Of a DNA stretch of 64,000 nt, positions 22,908-32,918 are shown piece after piece. The position numbers were made by a program, and so were the translations under genes. Under the pieces are notes generated by a model. The model ran no database searches. It worked only from the letters and a program-made list of their open reading frames with translations, and had not been told where the DNA came from. The stretch comes from Sophora flavescens (taxonomy: Eukaryota > Streptophyta > Magnoliopsida > Fabales > Fabaceae): positions 2,875,001 through 2,939,000 of the forward strand of contig CM061062.1 in assembly GCA_030762895.1 (NCBI GenBank). The letters run 5' to 3'. Numbering within the stretch: the first letter of the stretch is position 1; each line of letters starts with the position of its first letter.

Positions 22908-24187
22908 CATAGGTTGAAGCTGACCAAAATTAACCAAAAGTGAAATCCCCCCCACTGAAGGCATCCTCTGCAAGGCAAAAACGGAGAAGGGACAAAAGGT
23001 CACCCTGTCTTACTCCCCTCTTGTATAAAATGTAGCCAACTGAATGGCCATTGATAGAAAAGGACAGTTTGGCAGAGTTGAGGATGACTTTAATCCATTG
23101 TAAAAGTTGAGTAGAAGCCAAAAGCATCCGGAACTTTAAGAAGGAAGTTCCAATCAATTGTGTCAAATACCTTTTTGTTATCAAACTTGATAGAAATGTT
23201 TCCCCCAAAAGCCTTAGAATCTAGCAAATTGATTACTTCAAAGGCAGTGCATATGCATTCAGAGATGTGCCTGTCCTTTATAAATCCCTTCTGTTGTTCA
23301 GAGATGATTTTGGGAGCAATTAAAGAGAGCCTATCTACCAATATCTTGGTTATAATCTTCAATTGGAAATTGGCCAAAGAAATAGGCCTTAGGTCCTCAA
23401 CTCTGTCAGCACCAGGGTGTTTAGGAATTAGCACAACCAAGTTGGAATTCAAGTTGGGAAGAAGCCATGACTGAGAGAAGAATTGAAGGACATATTTGTG
23501 CACATCATGACAAACAATATCCTAGTATGTTTGATAAAAATTACTACCAAAACCATCTGGACCAGGAGTTGAATCACCATTCAGACCAAAAACTGTAAAC
23601 TTGTCCTCTTCAAGGGAAGGAAGATTTGTTAACATCAGATTGTCATCTAGAGAGACTGAATCAGGAATCACATCTTGAAGTTGATTGGGATGACAGTTGT
23701 TTTCTGAGGCATGTAGGTTGGTGAAAAAGTTCAAAACATACTGCTCTATGTCATTTCTGTCATCCAGAATAAAATCCCCTTGCCTAAGAGTGGACAACTA
23801 TTTAGAAGCGTGTCTATTCTTGGCCACTTTGTGAAAGTAGGAAGTGTTCCTATCCCCAAATGAAAACCAATTTAACTTAGCTTTTTGCTTCCAAAACACT
23901 TCTTGAAAGGAAAGGGCCTTCTGAAGTTCAGTTTGTGCAAGCTGCTCTTGAGATTGAAGAGTATTAGAGGATCCAAAAGAGTCAATCTGCTCTTGAATTT
24001 TACCAACAACAGCTTTAGCCTCATCCACTCTTTTGTTCACATCACCAAAAACCAACTTGTTCCAGGATTTTAATTCTGCTTTTAGAAGCTTGAGCTTTTG
24101 GGAGAGATTAAACATAGGGCAACCATAGCAAGGATTTTTCCAAACCTCCTCAACTACTCTTTTGCAATTAGAATGTAAGGTCCACAT
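22908..24187 (-). pseudogene. LINE reverse transcriptase, N-terminal half
   Basis: Minus-strand motifs in order: a pre-RT region ending LNWFSFGDRNTSYFHKVAKN, TPGPDGFGSNFYQTY, VVLIPKHPG, LRPISLANFQLKIITKIL, EQQKGFIKDRHI, SIKFDNKKVFDTIDWNFL (motif A with its Asp) and YKRGVRQGDLLS. Frames of 129, 91, 137 and 92 residues are split by stops near 23798 and 23522 and by a shift near 23150. The enzyme would perform target-primed reverse transcription. It continues at 17041 beyond the inserted LTR element. Confidence 0.9.
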
Positions 24188-24211
24188 TTTAAAAAACTTA
24201 AAAGGAGTAGG

Positions 24212-24939
24212 TTAAGATTCCAAGTTTCTCTTTAAGATCAACAAGATTGGGAAGTGGTCAGACTGACTCCTAGTGAGAGTGCAGCATGACATACAACTCC
24301 AAAAGAACATCCACTCATCATTACAAATAGCACGATCAAGTCTTTTTTCAGTTAAAGCATTACCTTTTCTGCCATTGGAACAGATAAATGAGGTTCCTCT
24401 AGTGACAATATGATTTAAATTACACTGATATGTCCATGCCTGAAATTCATCACAAGGAGCTTTGTTTGGTAAGTGTCTACCTTTCATTTCATGAGCCCCC
24501 AAAAATAGAACTAAAGTCTCCTATATATAACCAAGCCCCTAGATGGTTTTGTTGAAGACTAGCCAACTCCAACCATAATTACCTCCTAGTGACATGAGTG
24601 GTGGCAGCATACACAACAGCTGTGTTCAAAATTTGATTTTCAACTTTGACAGAGAAAGAGATATGCTGAGAAGAGATAGAAAGAGTGGTAGGATGCAGAT
24701 TCATAGCACATAAACCCCAGATATTTGGAAGCAAAGGGTCCCTGTTGGTAGTAAAAAAAAAACCTTTAATCCAAGACTATTCCAGAAATTAAAAGGAACA
24801 CTATCCAACTGAATCCATGGTTCTGATATAAGCAAGAAGTCAGGCCTATGCTCCATACATAATTTATTAAGAACCAACCTAGAACCAACCTTGTGTCAAG
24901 GTTTCCAACCCCTCGGACATTCCGGAAAAGGACTTTCAT
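24212..24939 (-). pseudogene. LINE ORF2 start and AP-type endonuclease
   Basis: ORF2 probably starts with ATG at 24939 (MKVLFRNVRGVGNLDTR), 29 bp beyond the ORF1 stop. The endonuclease then reads FNFWNSLGLK, VVYAATTHVTRR, WLYIGDFSSIFGG, then GAHEMKGRHLPN, RLDRAICNDEW and the hallmark RSQSDHFPI at about 24240. It nicks target DNA. An 11-bp duplication (GGTTGGTTCTA, near 24870-24895) and a later indel break the frame. Confidence 0.85.
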
Positions 24940-24968
24940 TGAGCAATATTTCGAAGACCAGACCTGCT

Positions 24969-25359
24969 TCAGATATTTTTGGCAACTGGCTTACCTTTGT
25001 TCTTCATTTTCTTTTTTTGGGATTTGGTAAGCACCACAGTGAAATCACTGTCCTTGTCATTTTCTGACTTAGAATCCAGATGTTGATCAAGATCCAAAGT
25101 GTCATCCTCCTCATCATTGTTTGCCCAAAACTTGGAGACAATTTCAAGACCCTTTTTGACAATTAGAGGCATATCAACCTTCTGTCCTAGAGTAGATAAA
25201 TCAGAACCAACTGTGATGGCTGCATGAGCAATCGAGGTACCACCACCAACAACTTGTTGAGGAGGAGACTTAGACTGTTCTAGAATCACATTTCTGGGTA
25301 ATCAAGGAGATATAGAGTAACTAGAAGAGGCATTACCATCCAATGAATATGGAACAATG
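24969..25359 (-). pseudogene. LINE ORF1, C-terminal end
   Basis: The minus strand reads ASIVPYSLDGNASSSYSISP, one stop, then a 106-residue frame ending KKKMKNKGKPVAKNI at 24969. It is acidic in the middle and very basic at the tail, as expected near the end of an RNA-binding ORF1. The upstream part is at 35937-36499: PVSVGA joins ASIVPY across the Tat insertion. Confidence 0.75.
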
Positions 25360-25364
25360 CTAGC

Positions 25365-25837
25365 TGTATCGGCCGAGAAGGTAAGGCCGAGGACTCGTGT
25401 ATATTTTGGATTGACCGAGCTTACCCCGGCTATGGGCCTTAGCCCAAGCTCCTCCAAGGACGAGGACATATCAGCACACCGGGCCAGCCGAGGATAAGTA
25501 CTCGGACTCGCCCCGCCAGGGAAGTACATCCCGGTCCCTTGCGGATCAGTCATAAATGACTGACCCGAATATCACTCCGCGTAATCAGGGGCCTGATCCT
25601 AATATCTCTCCGTATATCTCGGAACCTGATCCTAATATCTCTCCGTATATCTCGGAGCTTGATCCTGAAAGATCTCTATAAATAGGGGGCTTACCCCCTC
25701 ATTCAGAACTACGTTTGCTTTGATTCCCATTTGGATACGTAGGAGCAGAATTTCCATTCTGTCAAGCACATTCCAAAACACTCCCACTAAGCTGTTTTCG
25801 GCCGAGTATCTCTCATCCGAGGTATTTGGACGGAACA
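25365..25837 (+). mobile_element. 5' LTR of the Tat-type element
   Basis: 473 bp, TGTATCGGCC...GGAACA. A plus-strand TATAAATA at about 25676-25683 (CTCTATAAATAGGGG) is the probable promoter. A 28-bp-class near repeat (CCTGATCCTAATATCTCTCC) occurs twice upstream of it. LTR2 lacks about 13 bp near GGCCGAGTATC. Confidence 0.9.
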
Positions 25838-25839
25838 TT

Positions 25840-25857
25840 TGGCGCCGTCTGTGGGAA
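25840..25857 (+). other. Primer-binding site
   Basis: TGGCGCCGTCTGTGGGAA, two bases after the 5' LTR end. It is a typical position and start for plant gypsy elements. The tRNA is not assigned. Confidence 0.7.
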
Positions 25858-25887
25858 TCGAAGCAAAACTTTCCCATACCACAAATC

Positions 25888-26871
25888 ATGGTGAGAACAA
25901 GGAGCGGAAACTGCAGGAGAGAGGAGCCAGAAAATGCTGACAACGGAGATAATGGGGAACGGTCCACGAACCCGGCTATGACGACCGACAACCCCCTTAT
26001 CCAGGAACTTCTTGCACAGATTGCCACATTGAGAAGGGAGAATGAGGAGATTAGGCGACAGAACAGCCGTCGCGAACCAGGGCAGAGCAGAGAAAGGTCC
26101 GTCTCGTCTCCTCCTGAGAGAGAGCGTCGGACACTTGAGAATGAGGGGTCCAGAAACTCACACAGAGAAGGAGGCCCACAACTTCGGGCTTCTCATCATA
26201 TGGACCGAGTAGATGAGGAAGAATTTCCTAGGCAGGCCCCCGAACTGTCACTGCGGGCAAATAGACTTAATGAAAGGGCCAGCGTGCGGAAGCCGAGACA
26301 TCCCTTCACAAATGCTATCATGGAGGTTCCCCTACCAGCCAACTACAAGCCAATTGGCATTGACAAATATGATGGCACCTCATATCCCGAGTGCCACTTG
26401 GACGCTTTCACCACTCAGATGTACCTCTTTACCGACGACGATTCTGTCATGTGTAAAGTCTTTCCGACTACTCTGAAGGATGCCGCGTTGACCTGGTATA
26501 CCCAGTTACCGCCAGCGTCAGTTGATTCCTTCGACACATTCACGGCTAAGTTCAATGCTCAGTTTGCCACCAGCCGAGCTCACCAAAAAACCTCGGCCTC
26601 ATTGGTAAACTTTAGGCAAGAAAAGAATGAGTCCCTGCGTGATTTCATGGCCAGATTCAGCAGGGAGACAGTCCTCATCCGGAATCTCAGTGCCGATGTT
26701 GCACTACACACCATCTTGACCGGGTTAAGGCCTGGCCCTTTCGCCAGACACTTGGCTCGGAAGCCACCAACCAGTATGGATGAGTTAAGGAGAAAAGCTG
26801 CGGGATTCATCAATATGGAGGAGGTTGAGGAATCGAAGAAAAGGGAGATAACTGATGATGCTGACAGATGA
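25888..26871 (+). pseudogene. Gag matrix/capsid region of Tat-type element
   Basis: The first ATG after the primer-binding site (25888) opens MVRTRSGNCRREEPENADNG. A coiled-coil-like LLAQIATLRRENEEIRRQ follows. The capsid core contains CHLDAFTTQMYLFTDDD, FPTTLKDAALTWYTQLPP, FDTFTAKFNAQF and NESLRDFMARFSRE. It ends at a premature stop at 26871 after a one-base shift: another frame carries on with KKRARGDRPKFKSPSEHF. Gag forms the particle that packages the RNA. Confidence 0.85.
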
Positions 26872-28062
26872 GAAGGAAGAGAGAAGAAGAGGGCCAGAGG
26901 TGATAGGCCGAAATTCAAAAGCCCGTCCGAGCATTTCCAGAGGGGACCGAAGTACGAGCATTATACTCCCCTCAACACAAACCGAGCTCGGGTGTTTGAG
27001 GAAGCATACAATGCGGAACTTTTGCAGCTCCCTAATCGTGGCCACACCCCCCAGAATGCTGATCGACAGAAACATTGTCGGTATCATCGTAATTATGGCC
27101 ATACAACCGAGGAGTGCTGGGTCCTGCGGGATAAGATTGAAGAACTGGTACAAGCTGGCCATCTCAATAATTTTGTCCGGAGAAACCACAATAACGGTGA
27201 GAGGCGTGGCAGAAGCAGAAGGAGAGAAGGTGACCAAAGCCCGAGGAGGGGAGGCGGTCAACGAAATAATGAAAGAACAGACACCAGAGAGGGCCAGAAC
27301 AAAAGACGAGAGGAGGATAATGTGATCCGAGGTGTGATAAACACCATTTCAGGTGGATTCGCAGGGGGAGGCACAACAAGTTCAGCTCGGAGAAAGCACC
27401 TGCGGGCCATTCGGGCTGTCAACTCGGTATCCGGTAAACCCCCGAGAAATTCCCCACCCATTATCTTTTCTGATGAAGACTTTGTAGGGGTGGATCCTAA
27501 TCAAGATAACCCCATGGTAATTACCATGCAGTTGGCTAATTTCTCGGTCAAAAGAACCCTTGTTGACCAGGGGAGCTCGGCAGATATTTTATATTACTCA
27601 ACATTTCAGAAGCTCGGTATCCCAGAGAAATCTACTCAACCGTACGACAGTAAGCTCGTCGGCTTCGCACGGGAACAAGTTGATACACGGGGATACATTG
27701 ACCTCCTGACTACTTTTGGGGATGGTAGAGCATCCAAGACTATCATGGTCAGGTATGTGTTAGTCAATGCTGTTACATCATACAATATCCTGATCAGAAG
27801 ACCGTCTTTGAACGAGCTAGGAGCTGTGGTCTCTAATCCCCACCTCACGATGAAATTCCCTTCCAACTCGGGAGACATTGTTGTTGTCCGGGCTGATCAG
27901 AGGATGGCCAGACAATGCTATGCTGATAGTTTGCGTGTGAGCAGACTTAAACCTACACCTGCAGAAATCCTAGACAGAGGGAAAGGCAAGTCGGTGAGTT
28001 CCGTTAACTCCGTCGAACTGGATCTGAGAATGGACATGCAAGAGCAGCGTCCACAACCTATT
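26872..28062 (+). pseudogene. Gag nucleocapsid and aspartic protease
   Basis: This begins the 457-residue frame that ends at 28365. A zinc knuckle CRYHRNYGHTTEEC lies at about 27078-27119 (Tat-type, His in place of the second Cys), then an Arg/Asn-rich RNA-binding tract. The protease reads FSVKRTLVDQGSSADILYYS; the active-site DxG reads DQG. After it come YNILIRRPSLNELGAVVS and HLTMKFPS, usual in plant Tat proteases. Confidence 0.85.
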
Positions 28063-29040
28063 GAGGAATTAGAAAAGTTCCAGCTCGGTTCACAGCCAGA
28101 TCAGTGCACCAAACTCGGCAGTCACCTTGAGCCGAATTTGAAGAAGAAAATAAAGCAAGTGCTTCGCAGCAACGCCGATTTGTTCGCCTGGACCACATCC
28201 GATATGCCGAGAATTGATCCCGACTTCTTATGCCACAAACTGGCAATTTGTCCCGAGGCGAAACCGGTGGCCCAGAAGAAGAGGAGACTGGGGGAAGAAA
28301 GGAGAAAAGTCGTGGAAGAAGAAACAGCGAAGTTGGTTGAGGCCAATTTTATCCGAGAATTATAGTACACTACCTGGCTGGCCAATGTTGTTCTTGTCAA
28401 AAAAGCAAACGGTAAGTGGCGCATGTGCATTGATTACACAGATCTGAATAAAGCTTGCCCGAAGGACTCCTATCCTTTGCCGAGTATTGACAGACTGGTG
28501 GATGGAGCATCCGGATACAGGATTCTGAGCTTCTTGGACGCATACTCGGGGTACAATCAGATCCGAATGTACCCACCAGATGAGGAGAAAACAGCTTTCA
28601 TTACTGAGGGCTCGAATTACTGTTATCGGGTGATGCCGTTTGGACTGAAAAATGCATGAGCTACATACCAAAGGCTCATGGACCGGGTATTTGAAAAACA
28701 AATCGGAAGAACTATGGAATTTTATGTGGATGACATGGTGGTGAAATCCGATGACCCCGACAACCACCCAAGAGATCTGGAGGAAATTTTTCAGCAACTG
28801 AGGAAGTACAACATGAGACTGAACCCGGAGAAGTGTGTTTTCGGTGTCCAGGGTGGAAAATTTCTCGGCTTCATGCTGACGCACCGGGGAATCGAGGCCA
28901 ATCCTGATAAGTGTCGGGCTGTGATTGAGATGAGAAGCCCACAGAACGTTAAAGAGGTGCAAAGACTCGCAGGACGGCTCGCACATTATCTCGGTTCCTG
29001 CCCAAATCTGCAGAGAAAGCTCGGCCTTTCTTTAGATTAC
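28063..29040 (+). pseudogene. Reverse transcriptase of Tat-type element
   Basis: Motifs in order: LFAWTTSDMPRIDPDFLCHK, NVVLVKKANGKWRMCIDYTD, LNKACPKDSYPLPSIDRLVD, FLDAYSGYNQIRMYPPDEEK, YCYRVMPFGLKNA, FYVDDMVVKS and LNPEKCVFGVQGGKFLGFML. The catalytic YVDD is intact. In-frame stops occur at 28363-28365 (TAG) and 28657-28659 (TGA), and a shift follows near 28990. Confidence 0.9.
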
Positions 29041-29960
29041 TAAAGAAGCCCCAAACCTTCACGTGGACCGAGGAATGCGAGAAGACCTTCGTAGACTTCA
29101 AGGCCTTTTTGGCTTCACCACCGATATTAACTCGACCCATCCCAGGGAAAGAATTATACTTATATCTGTCAGCCTCTGAGGATGCCATCAGCGCAGTCAT
29201 TGTATAAGAAATAGAGAGAGCTCAAATGCCGGTGTACTTCATCAGCAGGGTACTTCACGATGCCGAAACTCGGTATCAAGTCATTGAAAAGCTGGTTTTG
29301 GCCTTGGTAACCGCAGCTCGGCGATTGCGTCCGTACTTCCAAAGTCACCAGGTGATTTTCAAGACTGATCACCCGATTAAGCAGATCCTCAAAAAGCCCG
29401 AATTGGCAGGACGTATGATTGCGTGGTCGGTAGAGTTATCCGAGTTCGGCCTAAGATACGAGTTGAGAGGCCCTTTGAAAGCTCAATGTCTCTCTGACTT
29501 TATAGCCGAGCTCTACCCGCAGCCGATACCCGAGGATGTATGGTGGAATTTGTATGTGGATGGATCCTCGAATGTCAGGGGCAGTGGAGCTGGGGTGATT
29601 CTGGAAGGCCCGGGAGACCTGATCCTGGAGCAGTCGCTAAAGTTTGAGTTCAGGACCTCAAATAATCAAGCCGAATATGAAGCTCTGATTGCAGGATTAA
29701 TGCTGGCGAAGGAAATGGGGGCGAAGGCTGTTAGATGCCGGAGTGATTCACAACTAGTCACTGGGCAAATATCTGGAGGGTATCAAACGAAGGAGCCTCA
29801 GCTCACCAGGTACTTGTGCAAGGTCAACCAATTAATTTCCAGCTTTGAAAAATTCGCTATTGAGCACATCCCCCGAGAAGAAAACACTGGCCGATTCTTT
29901 GTCCAAGCTAGCCAGTACAAAGAAGCCGGGTCACCATAGAACGATTATTCAAGAAACCCT
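29041..29960 (+). pseudogene. RNase H plus additional RNase H of Tat-type element
   Basis: After the shift the frame reads FTWTEECEKTFVDFKAFLAS, then after a stop YFISRVLHDAETRYQVIEKL and FKTDHPIKQILKKPELAG (gypsy RNase H). The 237-residue frame from 29226 continues into a second RNase H: NLYVDGSSNVRGSGAGVILE, SNNQAEYEALIAGLMLAKEM and RCRSDSQLVTGQISG. Its Asp, Glu and Asp residues are visible. This tandem arrangement is the mark of Tat elements. Confidence 0.88.
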
Positions 29961-31249
29961 CAATGAACCGAGCATCGGGTCAGAAGAAGTGATGGCCAGC
30001 GAGCTGGTTGACCGAGAGTGGATGACACCCATATGGGAATACTTATCCTCAGAGACTCGCCTCGGATCAGGCCGGCTGAAAAATCAGGCTCGGGGCAAGT
30101 CACTTTGTTATCATCTCCCGGAGAGTTGTATAAACGGGGATTCTCTGCACGTTGGTAAAATGTCTAACGAAGGCACAATCCAAGTACGTCATGGAAGAAG
30201 TTCACCGAGGAATCTGTGGTTTTCATCGGGGGCAGATCAATGGCCTTCAAGGTAGTCCGAGCAGTGGTATTATTGGCCTACCATCCGAGCTGATTGCATG
30301 GATTGGACGAAGCGAGTGTGATGAGTGCCAAAGATTTTCCAACATAAATCGTACCCCTCTCGAAGGACTCCACACATTAAACTCGCCTTGGCCGCTTGCT
30401 ATGTGGGGAATGGATATACTGGGGCCGTTCCCTGTGGCCAAAGGTCAAGTCAAATTCCTGCTAGTAGCAGTGGACTACTTCACAAAATGGATTGAAGCGG
30501 AGCCTTTGGCGAAGATTACTGCCGACAAAGTACAGAAGTTTGTGTGGAAGAACCTCATCTGTAGGCACGGGATTCCCTTCGCAATCATCACAGACAACGA
30601 AAGACAGTTTATAGATATGACATTGCGGGAATTCTATGACAGCCTCGATGTCAAGCACCACGTTACATCGGTCGAACATCCCCAGACCAAATGGCAAGCC
30701 GAAGCAGCCAACAAGGTCATTCTCGGTGAACTGAAGAAGAGAGTGGGAAGATCCAAAGGAGCTTGGGTAGAAGAGTTACCAAGCATCCTCTGGGCCTACC
30801 ACTGCACGCCCCAATAAGGCACTCAAGAAACACCCTTTAGGCTGACATATGGAACAAATGCCATGATCCCTGTTGAAGTCGGTGAGCCGTCTTTCCGGCG
30901 TAGGCAACATGAACCGAATGACAATGAAAGCAATTTGAGGGTCGAACTTGACTTGGTAGAGGAGATCAGGGATGAGGCCAAAATCAGAGAGGAGGCTTGC
31001 AAACAGAGAGCAACTAGGAGATATAATTCAAGAGTGAAGCCGAGGAGTTTCCTGCGTGGAGACTTGGTATTGAGAATAAAAGGAGAGGCAAGGAAGGATC
31101 ACACGGAAGGCAAGTTGGCAGCAAATTGGGGAGGGCCATTCCGAGTAGTGGAAAACCTGGGGAACAGGGCATATAGGTTAGAAGAATTGTCAGGAAAGCC
31201 TATCCCGAGGACATGGAATGCTTCTCATTTAAAGTTTTATTACAGTTGA
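29961..31249 (+). pseudogene. Integrase of Tat-type element
   Basis: The zinc region has HRGICGFHRG and CDECQRFS (about 30200-30340). The core has AMWGMDILGPFP (Asp), IITDNERQF (Asp) and QAEAANKVILGELKK (Glu). The frame stops at 30815-30817 after WAYHCTPQ and continues, after that stop, as GTQETPFRLTYGTNAMIPVE to WNASHLKFYYS at 31249. The catalytic triad is present, but the frame is broken upstream near 30150 and at CTPQ. Confidence 0.88.
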
Positions 31250-31419
31250 TGTATATAGTCGGGTGATGTACTCTTTTTCCTACCTCGGTATTTTCTCCCA
31301 AAAAGGGTTTTGACCGGGAAGGTTTTAACGAGGCACACTGCAGACTCCAGACTACATCCAATAAAAGAATTTATTATGAACATTGTTTTGTCCTCCTAAT
31401 TAGTCGATGTATGTGCTCC

Positions 31420-31975
31420 ACGAGCCAATCAAATTTTAAAGGCCAAGTTTGAGCCTGGTGGCCGAGTTCGAGCCATTAAATTCTTAAAGGCCAAGTTTGA
31501 GCCTGGTGGCCGAGTTCGAGCCATTAAATTTTTAAAGGCCAAGTTTGAGCCTGGTGGCCGAGTACGAGCCAATCAAATTTTAAAGGCCAAGTTTGAGCCT
31601 GGTGGCCGAGTTCGAGCCAATCAAATTTTAAAGGCCAAGTTTGAGCCTGGTGGCCGAGTTCGAGCCATTAAATTTTTAAAGGCCAAGTTTGAGCCTGGTG
31701 GCCGAGTACGAGCCATTTAAATTTCTAAGGCCAAGTTTGAGCCTGGTGGCCGAGTACGAGCCAGTTAAATTTTTAAAGGGCAAGTTTGAGCCTGGCGGCC
31801 GAGTTCGAGCCATTAAATTTTTAAAGGCCAAGTTTGAGCCTGGTGGCCGAGTACGAGCCAGTTAAATTCCTAAGGCCAAGTTTGAGCCGGGTGGCCGAGT
31901 GGGAGCCAATTAAGGTTTAAAAGCCAAGTTCGAATAATTAAAACTTCAATACAAAGGCCGAGTACGAGCCGTTAT
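31420..31975 (+). repeat. 48-bp tandem repeat array, about ten copies
   Basis: The unit contains GGCCAAGTTTGAGCCTGGTG, then GCCGAGTTCGAGCC and a short AT run. Copies start near 31441, 31489, 31537, 31584 and so on, with decayed copies to about 31975. It lies between integrase and the antisense gene. It has no stable ORF. Function is unknown; such arrays are common in the 3' region of Tat/Ogre elements. Confidence 0.85.
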
Positions 31976-32326
31976 TTTATTAAGGAAACCGAGTACAATG
32001 CGCAAAGCAAAAATAAGGCCAAGTTTGACTCTTGAAAAGTACAAACAAGTGAAGACATTAAGGGAACCGAGCACAGCGCTGAAATTGAAAATAAGGGCCG
32101 TTCGGCGAAACTGTAGCAAGTCCAGTCGGGCCCTAGTCCCCCCAATCGAACGCCGCGACTCTCTCTAAAGGGAGGATGTAGTCACTTCCCCCTGAGAGAG
32201 CTGGATGATGAGGTACTCGGCTGGATCCGGGAGTAGACGGCCTCTACCCCTTTCTCCACTCCCGAAGCCCGTTTTTCTCCCAGGTAACATCCTTTTGTTG
32301 GATTAAAGTGTGGAAGGAATTCTGGA

Positions 32327-32396
32327 TCCTATCTCCCAATTACATCCTTTTTGGCAGCTATTGAGCTCAAAAAAGGATGTTAACTGGGAGATAGGA
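32327..32396. other. Long inverted repeat (hairpin), arms about 26 bp
   Basis: The left arm is about 32327-32352 (TCCTATCTCCCA then TTACATCCTTTTT). The right arm is about 32369-32396 (AAAAAAGGATGT then TGGGAGATAGGA). The loop is about 16 bases and there are one or two mismatches. It lies past the integrase stop and past the 3' end of the antisense gene, so both transcripts could fold it. A role in transcript end formation is inferred. Confidence 0.6.
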
Positions 32397-32918
32397 ACGT
32401 AAACCCCTGGTGGCATTATGGAAGTATTCGGGGTGAAGGTTACTCGGGTCACACAAGAACGAGCTTGGTAGATCAAGAGGATGAAGAATGAAGAAGGGAA
32501 GCAAATGAGCAGTCCTATTTATAAGGAGAAAAGGACGGTGAAAGGAGTAATGGCGCGCAGGGAATAGACGTATGGAAAGAACGAATATTCATTGGAAAAT
32601 GACACATTGAAAAGCATAAATCTTGGAACTCTACAAGAAGCAGTAAATGCATGAGTTTTCCAAAGCGTATAATGCGTGATTGCATGCGTAAGGCGTGAAA
32701 CATGTGTTTCACCACCGTCCATTTTTAACATAGACGGTTGATTACCTCGGTCCTAACCGAGGATTTGCTTAAACGGGCCAAACACAAGTGTATCTCGGCA
32801 AAACAAGAGGCTACAAGACAATGGAAAGTCATCAAAACGGTAACAGTTTTCATTAAGTAAAGCCAAGTTACAGGGGCATAAGCCCAGTACAAGGGATAAA
32901 GAAAAACAAAAAGCTAAG

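Noticed and set aside
25632..27461. Minus-strand ORFs of 67-158 residues over the Tat gag
   Set aside because: They overlap well-supported plus-strand gag and protease frames and look like shadows caused by GC-richer codons.
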